Shown: piece by piece, positions 44,401-56,400 of the stretch
Position numbering within the stretch: position 1 is the first letter of the stretch
Layout: the number at the start of each line of letters is the position of its first letter
NCBI GenBank assembly: GCA_001247695.2
Contig: LGRX02035485.1
Span: 41,090 to 105,089 of the forward strand
Direction of reading: 5' to 3'
DNA length: 64,000 nucleotides
Source: Cymbomonas tetramitiformis
Lineage: Eukaryota > Chlorophyta > Pyramimonadophyceae > Pyramimonadales > Pyramimonadaceae
The notes under the pieces: generated by a model
Databases searched by the model: none
What the model was told of the DNA's origin: nothing
Seen by the model: the letters and a program-made list of their open reading frames with translations, nothing else
Program-made: the position numbers and the translations under genes

Positions 44401-47400
44401 AGCTCAAACCAGCCAGGTGCATCGGTTATTGCAGGCTGGATGATCGTTGCGTGTTACTTCAGGGCGTTCACCGGCAAGGAGGGGGGCAGTGGGCGGTGTG
44501 GTGGTGTGGCGGCTGGCGTGGCAGCAAGCAATCAGGGGAGCAACTTCGGGCAAATCCGGGAACCATGGGATCGCAGGCAAGGGGGCGTAATAGGAGGCAG
44601 GAGGGCATGGTGGAAGGGAGGGCGTGATATCAAGCCGGGGTGCATACCTCTTCACATCGGGGGCAGCTCCAGTGGCGGCGCATGTGAGGCCCCAGGACTT
44701 GCTCCCCTTTAGGAGGCTCCCCCGAGGGCGCCGCCGAGGCCTTCGCTTCCCTCAGGCTGTGAGCATGGAACCCCATCCCCCAGGCCCCGAGGTGCAGCTC
44801 AAGCTGGGGTCTAGCAGCCGCAGTGAAACTCTACACTGCATGCGCCATGGGCGGCAGCTATGTCAGATAATCAGCAGGCGATTGAGCACCAATAAACATA
44901 CAGCTGCAATGGATGAGCGCCAATCAACCGACAGCTGCAATGGATGAGCGCCAATCAACCAACAGCTGCAATGGATGAGCGCCAATCAACTAGAGAACGT
45001 AGAACGCATGCATGTAAGAAAAAGTCCCGGGCACGGCTGAGCGGGAAGCTCGCTGAAGCGGAGTCATAGCCCTCTAGAAGCGGAGAGGCCCATGCCGAGC
45101 TCCGTCATAGCCCTCCAGAAGCGGAGAGGCCCATGCCGAGCTCGGTCATAGCCCTCTAGAAGCGGAGAGGCCCATGCCGAGCTCGGTCATAGCACTCTAG
45201 AAGCGGAGAGGCCCATGCTGAGCTCGGTCATAGCCCACTAGAAGCGGAGAGGCCCATGCCGAGCTCGGTCATAGCCCTCTAGAAGCGGAGAGGCCCATGC
45301 CGAGCTCGGTCATAGCCCTCTAGAAGCGGAGAGGCCCATGCCCAACTCGGTCATAGCCCTCTAGAAGCGGAGAGGCCCATGCCGAGCTCGGTCATAGCCC
45401 TCTAGAAGCGGAGAGGCCCATGCCGAGCTCGGTCATAGCCCTCTAGAAGCGGAGAGGCCCATGCCGAGCTCGGTCATAGCCCTCTAGAAGCAGAGAGGCC
45501 CATGCCGAGCTCGGTCATAGCCCTCTAGAAGCGGCCCATGCCGAGCTCGGTCATAGCCCTCTAGAAGCGGAGAGGCCCATGCCGAGCTCGGTCATAGCCC
45601 TCTAGAAGCGGAGAGGCCCATGCCGAGCTCGGTCATAGCCCTCTAGAAGCGGAGAGGCCCATGTCGAGCTCGGTCATAGCCCTCTAGAAGCGGAGAGGCC
45701 CATATCGAGCTCGGTCATAGCCCTCTAGAAGCGGAGAGGCCCATGCCGAGCTCGGTCATAGCACTCTAGAAGCGGAGAGGCCCATGCCGAGCTCGGTCAT
45801 AGCCCTCTAGAAGCGGAGAGGCCCATGCTGAGCTCGGTCATAGCCCTCTAGAAGCGGAGAGGCCCATGTCGAGCTCGGTCATAGCCCTCTAGAAGCGGAG
45901 AGGCCCATGCCGAGCTCCGTCACAGCCCTCTAGAAGCGGAGAGGCCCATGCCGAGCTCGGTCATAGCCCTCTAGAAGCGGAGAGGCCCATGCCGAGCTCG
46001 GACATAGCCCTCTAGAAGCCCACATAGCTCGCTTGTGCCAAGCCGAGGCGTCATCACCTCTGAAGGCTTCCCACCTCCGTGGCGTCATCGCCTCTGAAGG
46101 CTTCTCACCTCCAAGGCGTCGTCACCTCTGAAGGTATCCCACCTCCGAGGCGTCATCACCTCTGAAGGCTTCTCACCTCCGAGGCGTCATCACCTCTGAA
46201 GGCTTCCCACCTCCGAGGCGTCATCGCCTCCGCCTCCATACCATACGCGGTCCTCAGAGAGGCACGAGTCCGTAGCATTTGCAAGTCGCGACGCGACGCG
46301 GATGACACATGATGTGATGGGTGAGCTGCACACCTTGCGTAGCGCAGCCAGGGAGCCACGTGGACCCCATCCTCGCCCTGCCACACGGACGCCACCTGGA
46401 GTGCACGTCAGCAGCTGCGCGCTTGCCTGGGCGCCTCTTCGGGGGCATCGCCTTGGCCCGGGGAATCGATGCCCCAAGCATGGAATCCACGCCACGCGGC
46501 AATCATCCCACAGGCGGCTGCCGGCGCCGGGGCTAGAAAGAAGCATCCTTGGTGGCACGGGGGAGAAAAGAAGCATCCTTGGTGGCACAGGGGAGAAAGA
46601 AGCATCCTTGGTGGCACGGAGGAGAAAGCATCCTTAGTAGCACAGGAAAAGCATCTGGTGGCACGGGGAGAAAAGAAGCATCCTTAGTGGCACGGGGGAA
46701 AAAGCATCCTTGGTGGCACGGGAGAAAGAAGCATCCTGACGCGGGGGAAAAAGCATCCTTGGTACACAGGGAGAACAGAAGCATCCTTGGTGGCACGGAG
46801 GAGAAGGCATCCTTGGTGAGCATCCTTGGTGGCACGGGGAGAAAGAAGCATCCTTGGTGGCACGGGGGTGGTTCGCTGCAACCAGCGAGCGATCATGAGG
46901 GAGGGCTAGGACGTGGCGCAGGGAGGGCTAGGACGTGGCCGAAGCAGATCAGAATCGAGGCGGGGTGCGTGGGCGTACGTATGGGCTCGAGTTCGGGTTC
47001 GGGAAGTCTTGTTCGAGCTGGGCCAGCACGGCCTCCACGTCGAGCGGAGCCTCGGCGGCGCCTCCAGCCTCCTCGCACCGCCCTATCACCATGTCTATTG
47101 CCAATCGCGCCTTCTTGTCCGATCGCGCCAGGCTCAACCCCCGGCTCCTCGCCACCTGCCCGGCCCAACCACACCCGACGGGCCCATCAGGCTGCTGGAG
47201 TGGAGGAATCACCTGCAGCAGGCTGCCGTTGCTTTGCGGGCGATGTGGCATTTTGTCAACGGCCACGATGGGTCATTGTGAGGATCGGGAACGGGTTGGC
47301 AGCCTGGTATGGCAACGTGACTGATGGTCTTGCTTGTGACCTGATATGTGGGAAACCACTTGATAGGTGACGTGGTGAATGATGGATGATGTACAGGTGG

Positions 47401-50400
47401 ACGGGGCATGCTGGAGCGCGGGTGACCCTCCTCTGTCAATTGGTGATGCCGAGGTGGCAGCCAGGGAGGGTGACGGTGGGGAGATGGACCTTCAGCACAG
47501 CCGCGGCGCGCTCGTTGGGGTCCTCCAGTTGCCCTATCACGTGGATGGCGCCGGCATCTGACTCACCAGCGGCTCCGGGCGCAGTGCAGAACAGGGACTG
47601 CACCGCTAGGTGCGGGACTGCCTCGCAGGTGTAGGGCGCCCCCCACTCCAGCACACTCAGCAGCGTGTGCGTCACCTGATCCTGCGTCATGCTTCCCGCT
47701 GTGCCCTCCGCGCCCTGCGCTTCATATCCCGCCCCCCTTCCCAAGGCCGTCTTCACCCTCGTTTGCTGACCCACTCAAGGGACAGGCCCCTCAACAGCTA
47801 CTTCGCTCTCGTCGGGGGTGGCCAAACCGGCATGAGGTGGCCAGAAGGGTGGCTAAACCGGCTAGAGGTTGCCGGGGCGGAGAACAAAGCGGCTGGAGGT
47901 GGCCAGAAGGGTGGCTAAACCGGCTAGAGGTTGCCGGGGCGGTGGACAAACCGGCTGGAGGTGGCCAGAAGGACGGCTACAGAGAGTGAGGGTGCAGGTT
48001 GGACCTCCCACCTGAGTGGCGATGTTGTAGATACGCTGAACTGCTTCTGGAAGCTTCGCCAGCATCTCCGGGCCCTGTACCCCAGTGCCCAACATGTAAT
48101 ATAACTGAGCAGCAATCTGGTGCCTGTGAAACCCGAGCATATGTCCAACCCTAGTGCTCGTGCAACCCTAACGCAAGCATTACCCTAGTCCGTGTGCAAC
48201 CCTAACACCTGTGTTACCCTCGTGCCTGTGAAACCCTAACACCTGTCTAACCCTAGCGCTTAGACAGCCCTAAGGCCTGTCAAATCCAGGTGGCTGTGTA
48301 ACGTTGGCATCCATCTATAGCCTTAGCGCCTGCGCTGAGAACATGAGCACGTGGAGGGCAGGATGAGGCAGGTGTGGAAGATCGGGGCGACTAGGAGGGG
48401 TTCCGGTAGGGGGGATGGGAAGAAGCCAGTACCAAAACCGTGGTGTGGCGAAGTTCCCCAAGTGCCCCAACCCCGGCGCGCGAGTGTGAGCTGCGCTGCA
48501 GCCGGCGCTTCACTAGCGCTGCCACTGTCACCCGCACAGCCGTCGCCACCTCCAGGAGCCGCGCACTATCCTCCTCGGACTCCAACGTGAACAGGAGCCA
48601 CTGTAGGATCCCAGTTCATCCCCCAGCACGCCCAAGCACCCCCCCGTGGCATCCCCTCTGCGCTTTTGCGGACAGAACATAACGCTTCCATGGTCGCCTG
48701 ACCGCCTCAAGCCCTCTTCAACCTCAAGCACTCGCAACGGGGTGTCTCCCAAGGGCGCCACGTGGACACTCATAATGGAGCGCCTGACTAAAGGTGCCAG
48801 AGTCGAGGCTGCAAACTCGGACATCCCGAATTTTCAGCTAGTGGTGAGTCTATGATAGCTGGGAAACTTCTGCTCCCCGCTACCCCCGTGCAGCCACAAA
48901 CCTGACGTCGAGGGCTTCGTCGCCGGTCCGGTTACAGTCCGTGGGAGGCGGCCGACACACGAGGCACGCGCCGAGTGGACAGGGCCGTGCGGATGGATTA
49001 ACCAGGGCGCAGGCCGTATCCGTTTTGTCATCCACGTGGATACGCGTCGATGGAGACGCGTGGATACTCCTGTGGCCTCGAAGGCGTCTGAAGCTACACA
49101 CAAGTCCTCGAGATCTGACTTGTCATCTGAAGCTACACACAAGTCCTCGAGATCTGACTTGTCATCTGAAGCTACACACAAGTCCTCGAGATCTGACTTG
49201 TCATCTGAAGCTACACACAAGTCCTCGAGATCGACTTGTCATCTGAAGCCTACACCAAGTCCTCGAGATCTGACTTGTGTCGAAACTACACACAAGTCCT
49301 CGAGATCTGACTTGTCATCCGGGGAAGCTATACACAAGTCCTCGAGATCACGGCTTGTCATCTGAAGCTACACACAAGTCACGAGTCCTGACATGTCATC
49401 TGAAGCTACACACAAGTCCTCGAGATCTGACTTGTGAAGCTACACACAAGTCCTCGAGATCTGACTTGTCATCTGAAGCTACACACAAGTCCTCGAGATC
49501 TGCCTTGTCATCCAGAAGCTCCCTCTGATGGCCATCACCAAGTCCAAGGGCCTCCGACAGAGCTTTGGATGAACACCCGAGCTCGAAGATTTGCGTCTTG
49601 TCTGAGACTGCTTCGAGGCCGCGGGAGCACTCGCTGTTCACCTAAATTCAACCCAAATATATATATATATATGGGATAAGTCTAGATTGGGTGTAGGCAC
49701 TTCATTATAATCCAGATTGGGTGTAGGCACTTCATTTAAGTCTAGATTGGGTGTAGACATTTCATTATAATCCAGATTGGGTGTAGGCACTTCATTTAAA
49801 TCTAGATTGGGTGTAGGCACTTCATTTAAATCTAGATTGGGTGTAGACACTTCATTTTAACATACCTTGATGCTTGGAGGGCAATACATTTTACCTTGAT
49901 AATATTGCATGTGAACATTATTATGTAAATTCGACCGTTAGATATCTGACCACAATGATCATATCTACTGGTTGGATTTGCGAAATAATGTTTTTTTAAG
50001 CATCAAACAACAAAAACCATTGATTACCAACAGTTTTTCGCGAGTCATCGCATACAAAAACATTATTTCACAAATTCAACCGTCAGATATGTTCATTGTG
50101 GTTAGATGTTGATATGTACCGGTTGAATTTGCGAAATGATGTTTTATATTGCAACAAATAACAACAAACATCGATTCCAAACAGTTTTTCGCTAGTCATC
50201 GCATACAAAAACATTATTTCGCAAATTCAACCGTTAGATATGTTCATTGTGGTCGGATGTTGATATCTACCAGTTGAATTTGCGAAATAATGTGTTTTTT
50301 AAGCAACAAATAACAACAAACAATGCGACCCGTACCCCCTATACCTGTGTCTACACCCAATGGCACATTAAAATGAAGTGCCTACACCCAATTTAGATTA

Positions 50401-53400
50401 AGAATGAAGTGCCTACACCCAATTTAGATAAAAATGAAGTGCTACACCCAATCTGGATTAAAATGAAGTGCCTACACCCAATTTAGATTAAGAATGAAGT
50501 GCCTACACCCAATCTAGATTAAATGAAGTGCCTACACCCAATCTATATTAAAATGAAGTGCGTGCACCCAATCTGGATTATAATGAAATGTCTACACCCA
50601 ATCTAGACTTATCCTTATATATACATACATACAACTTGTATATATATTCTTCGTATATATATATATATACTCATATGTTTTACTTACCATATATACTCAT
50701 ATATTTTCACATGTCGCGCCCCACGCCAATCACGCCAAATGTCAGTGAAGTATATTTTTCTACGTTTTTTTTGTTGACCGTGGTTGAAGTATGTAACTTT
50801 CAAATTGCAGTCTATATGGGGCGCGATTGGCGTGACATTTTTCACAACGCCAATCGCGCCGGGCGGGATTGGCGTGAATGGGGCGCGATTAATCCGCGGG
50901 ATTGGCGTGTAACATATATATATGTATATATTGTCCTTCCTTGAGCAAGCTGAGGCTATATCTCAATGAGCTCAAGGAAGGACGATATCTATCCGTGTTT
51001 GTCGTTGTCAAAATTTTCTGATTCGTCATGAGATTCTTGCGACATCAAGATGACAATTCTCAATTGACGTGGCGAGACAACAACTTGAACAACTACTTGG
51101 TGAACACGCTTCAATGGGTAAGTTTGAGGTTGAGTTAGTTCAACTGAAGAAGAAGCACAAATTTAGCAATGTTATTTTGTGTGGCCATCATGGGTGTGGA
51201 AAGGTAATTTTGTCACCTCCCGGTGATAAACGGGCTGAAAAACATCAATTGGTTATTTCCTCACTGGTAGCCAAAGTTGGCTGAAGGGCAGCATCGCGGC
51301 TTCCGGGAATTGGCAATACTGCCGTGACAAAACTCATAATTATGCATGCTAACCTTTGAATTTCTGACCAATGGTTGTGGGTGGGTTTGATTTGGGTTGA
51401 GTACGGCCTGCACTCTGGTTCATCCACCCGTGTCCTTGTCCAGTTGCCACGTGGCGGTGGTTCAAAGGCCTCGATGGTGCCCAATGTGGCCGCGTCTCAC
51501 AAGCCCATCCGCCACGTGGCAGAGCGCCGTGCAAGCACAAAACTTGGCGATAGCTCACAAGCATCCGAGCTTTTGCAGTGAATACATCCGGCTGCAGGCG
51601 GCGTCCCTCAGCCACGACATCCTCTCTGTGAATGCGAGTGGTCGAACCACTGGATGTGAAGGGATTGGCGCATCGGGTGGCACTCGGCCTCGTAAACAAC
51701 AAACCTTTGGCCAACTTTGTATTTGCTATGCCTAACCCATTTTTCCAATGTTGGAGGTTAACGCCGTGTGAGATCACAGCGCCTTCTCCCGCAGCCCCTT
51801 GCCCAGCTCCTCATGCAGGCCTCGAAGCTCCGCCCACCTCCGTCTAGCCTCCCACTCATCTACCGGTAACCAGGCTTCTCCTGGATCGGACGCAGGCAGT
51901 TGTCATGCGGGCAAACCAGCAGCCACGTTGACAACGGAGCGCTGGTTTTACACCCTGGTGGGAAGGGGGCGATGCTACCACGGCAGGATGAGAGGTCTCA
52001 CGGGTTTGCACCTTGTCCACCAGCAGGCGCGTCATTGTACGGTTGGTGTCGATCCGTGAGGAGGACAGTACCATGCTTGGCAGTCCCGGCAGGCGCACCA
52101 CGTTGCATAGGAACACCCGGCTGGTTTCGAGCATCTCCATGTACCCGAGCAACTCCCTGCGCGCGCGTGCCCCCCGCTGCTGCTGTTAACAGCGAGCTCG
52201 CCCGAGGGCCGCTGTACGGCGCAAGGCCTTCGACGAAAAACACCCCCTCTCCTTAGGGGTGATGGTAAGGTTGCGTCATGCACCAAGGGTGGTCGAGAAG
52301 AAGGGGCAAACAGGACCCATGGCCTAGAGGGAATGCCTGAGATTGATCTTGGGGCTGCGATTGATTGTGATTGAGTCAAGCACAGCAAGCGGGCTTGATT
52401 TAGACATGCTGGCTACAAGGAGATGAGGAAGCAGCAAGGACCAGTTGGCCTCCGCGCACACGGGATATGCTATGCCATCGGGGGCATGATAGGTTTTGGG
52501 ATCTTGGTTATGGTCGGGGCCTCAAGCTCCACAGACGACTGTTATGATCTTCCCGCACGGAGGTGGACAACCCAAATGTGATTGGCTCCGGTGCCAAGAT
52601 CTCAAGCCCAGCCCTATCGAGTTCGATCATGCACCTATCGTGTGCCCCAGTCTCACCTTACCCAACCAATTCAACCCAAACCTCACCCTTGATTGCGAGC
52701 CCCCAACCAGCGTGACCCTCCCCTGTGACGCGGAGCCCCAGCCCAACCCAGTCCACGTCCTCGACTCTGTGCTCCCTCCAAACCCAAACTTCACTCCTCC
52801 CTCGGAGCCCAAACCCAAACTTCCCTCTTCCTTCCCCACCCGAATTCGATCCAGTCCGTGCCCTCGAAGCGCGGCCGCACAATGATCCAACCCTCCTCGT
52901 CTCAGGCTCCCAATCCCTCCGCCGCCTGAATCTACTAACGTGCCACCGCGCTGCACATGGCTGGCCAGAATCTACTAACGTGCCACCGCGCCGCACATGG
53001 CTGGCCTGAATCTACTAACGTGCCACCGCGCCGCACATGACTAGTCTGAATCTACCAACGTGCCACCGCGCCGCACACATGGCTGGCCTGAATCTACAAA
53101 CGTGCCACCGCGCCGCACATGGCTGCCTGAATTCCGCCAATGTGCCACCGCGCCGCACATGGCTAGCTAGAATCTACTAATGTGCCACCGCGCCGCACAT
53201 GGCTGGCCTGAATCTAACGTGCCACCGCGCCACACATGGCTAGCCTGAATCTATCAATGTGCCACCGCACATGGCTAGCCTGAATCTACTAACGTGCCAC
53301 CGCGCCGCACATGGCTGGCCTGAATCTACTAATGTGCCACCGCGCCGTACATGGCTAGCCAGAATCTACTAATGTGCCACCGCGCCGCACATGGCTGGCC

Positions 53401-56400
53401 TGAAGCCTTGACTGCTTCCCCGCCCCATGCGCATTTCCTCGCGCTGCGCCGCACCCTGGAGCGGGCTGCAGCTCCTTCTGGTTGAGCACGCAGGTGGGGT
53501 GCAGGCTCGCGTCGCGGCAGTGCTTCGTGTGGAACCGCGCCTCCTTCTCGTTGCGCTCAACGTTCTTGTCGTGAGGCAGCCCCACCCGCGGGTACAGGCC
53601 GCTGCACAGAACCCACTTCAGCAGCGCCACGTCCGCCTTCTCCCAGCCTCCCTCCCCGCCCCGCGTCGTGACACCTCAACACTCGGACTCGCGAGAAGTG
53701 AAGATAGATTTCATCAGGACCCGGCGATAACAGTTTGCGCGCTCAAACCACGCAGTGACCGTCCGATCATTTTGCTTCCAGCGCAATAATCTGCGAGTTT
53801 TCAGCTCATGGATCAGGTGATTTTGTAAACCTTCAGTTCACGGATGATCGATGATTCACACAACTGTCTGATGGGACGATCCATATGGTTACTGCTGCTT
53901 TTGATCTAACGGCCCCGATCTGAACAACCATGCTTCACCTCTTCACGCACTGCGAGTCGGCCGCGCGCTTCGAGCTGCAGCCATGCTGTGGACACATGCA
54001 GTCCTGGAAGGCCTACTCTTTACACCAGTCTCGCCAGATCGTGCAGACTCCGACACTCCCTCTAAAGGGGTCCTGACAGACCTACTTGTTGGGGTGGAGC
54101 TCATTTTAGTCTCCAGCTCCGTTTCTTGGGTTGGTGCCCTGTTTCCATTTCATCATATTCTGGCGGTCATATTTTCATTGTCTTACGACGGCCACAATGG
54201 CAATGTGGGACGGAAGGATCTGATCCGCCTGAGGCTGGTGCTGCCAGATCAGCCTGCGCGCAATCAATCTGCCAGATCAGCCTGCGCGTGATCAATCTGC
54301 CAGATCAGCCTGCGCGTGATCAATCTGCCTGATCAGCCTGCGCGCAATCAATCTGCCAGATCAGCCTGAGCGCATGATCAATCTGCTAGTTCAGCCTGCG
54401 CTGATCAATCTGCCAGATCGGCCTGCACGTGATCAATCTGCCAGATCAGCCCTGCGCTGCGATCAATCTGACAGATCAGATTGCGCGTGATCAATCTGCC
54501 AGATCAGCCTGCGCCGCGGATCAATCTGCCAGATCAGCCTGCCGCTGATCAATCTGCCAATCAGCCTGCCGCTGCGATCAATCTGCCAGATCAGCCTGCG
54601 CCGCGATCAATCTGCCAGATCAGCCTGCGCGTGATCAATCTGCCAGATCAGCCTGCGCGTGATCAATCTGCCAGATCAGCCTGCCGCGTGATCAATCTGC
54701 GAGCGCGAGGCTTCCACCTGGCTAAGATCCCTGCAAGACGCGTCCGCCAGCTTGCGCACGTCCACGCGGAGCTCCAAGTCCTTGCTCCGCATGAAGTCCA
54801 GCTTGGCCGCCTCGGACTGCCCGCCGCACTTGCCGCCGTCCTTACCCTCGGCATCGCTGTCGCTGGAATCGCCTTCCTCATTCACCCCACCATCCTCACC
54901 CACCTGTACCCCGGGCCGCCGGCTGCGCCTGGTCAGCGGGCAAAGCCCTAGCAATTGGACACTTGCGGCGGCAGGCCTCCGCCAGAGCGCTCCATCTTCG
55001 CAAACGCATATATTCTAGGCGAGAGCCAGGTTGGGAGGCCTGCACTAGACAGCGGCGGTCCATCAGACGCCGTTGATGGGCTGCACGGGAACTCTACACG
55101 CCTCCCATTCCGCCAGGTGGCCTCACACACGTGGCAGCGCGCAATCCCCGCGAGCTTCCTCGAAATCCACCGAGGGCTGCGATGCGGGGAGCAGGTTGCA
55201 CGAGTAAAAAACAAACGGAGCTTTTTCGCCCACCCAGAGAATATTCCACGTCACTGAATAGCTATTCAGTGCTCACTTCAGATCCCGTGCTTACAAAAGC
55301 GGCTTGGAAGAAAAAGCCCCCACCACCCGCCCTCGTGGGAACCCCAGGATGCGCTTTATGGGAGCCCCCTTCTTCGCGATCTCCCACCACCGCCGCAGCA
55401 CCGAGGGAGGAGCTCCAAAGCCCTCCCACAAAATGCGAAGGCAGCCGCCGGCTACGGTGGGAGCAGAGGGCGCGCGCGGGGCCCGTGCGACCCAACAGCC
55501 TGCGACCCTCTTAGGCCACATGTTCCGGGGCTCTCCCTCCGGCCTCTTGATTTGACCTGGCCCGCCAGTAGTGGCAACTGAAGCGAAGGCAGATGCCCGG
55601 GTGCCACAGCAGTGGGGCTGGCACACAACATCCGCGGAGTCAGCGGAGGGGTGTCAGCGGAGGGGCGTCAGCGGAGGGGCGTCAGCGGAGGGGCGCGGGG
55701 CGAGGGGGCGGCCCGCGGAGGGGCGGCCCGCGGAGGCGTCCGCGGAGGGGCGCCCACGGAGGGGCGTCGGCTATGAGGGCGCCGGGCGGAGAGGCGCCAG
55801 CAGAGGGGCTGCTACGTGAGAGGGGCGTTGCGGAGGGCGTCAGCGGAGGGGCGTCAGCGGAGGGGCAGGCACTCCCACCTGCAGCACACGGCGGCCTCGG
55901 TCCCGCTCCATTTCCCGCTGCATCTTGCGCAGCTCATGCTGGGCCACCCTCCGCGAGCGATGCCCCCCTCCGCCCGCAGCTTCCATCGGGCAGTCGCGCT
56001 TTCGATGCTCCATGCTGCCGCACCGCCAGCATCCAGGCCCGTCCCGGTGCTCGCCCCTCTCTCCGCCCCGAACCCCGAGTTCCATGCCTCCTCCACCTCC
56101 CCATCGCCCGCCTCCCGGGCTCCCCCTCAGCCCGCCCTCGCCTCGCCCCCGGCGACTCCACTCTCGCTCAACACTCCTTCAAACTGTTTCTGCAGCTTAG
56201 CAATCTCGTACAGCCTCTGCTCCTCCAGCCCGTGCCGCCGGCACCACTTGAATGACGACTCCGACCGTCTGCGCGCCCGACCCGAGTGCCATTCACTCCG
56301 CGCCCCCTCCACGACCCCGCGGTGAGTGCAGCTGGTCGAATCGACGTGTAGTATCACCAGTGCCGTGGAAGCTCGAGGGGATCGCTCGTCCCGGGAGCAG

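Noticed and set aside
42750..44422. Long Arg/Pro/Cys-rich ORFs on both strands, up to 482 codons
   Set aside because: Artefacts of the 26-, 24-, 27- and 38-bp minisatellites. Only the [16 protein letters not shown] piece within one of them is supported as an exon.
41985..46868. Possible CRISPR-like arrays
   Set aside because: Units are contiguous tandem repeats without unique spacers, inside eukaryotic introns.
55975..56085. CCHC zinc-knuckle pattern [14 protein letters not shown] on the minus strand
   Set aside because: It lies just upstream of a helicase exon whose acceptor is uncertain. DHX34 has no knuckle there, so I did not annotate a domain.
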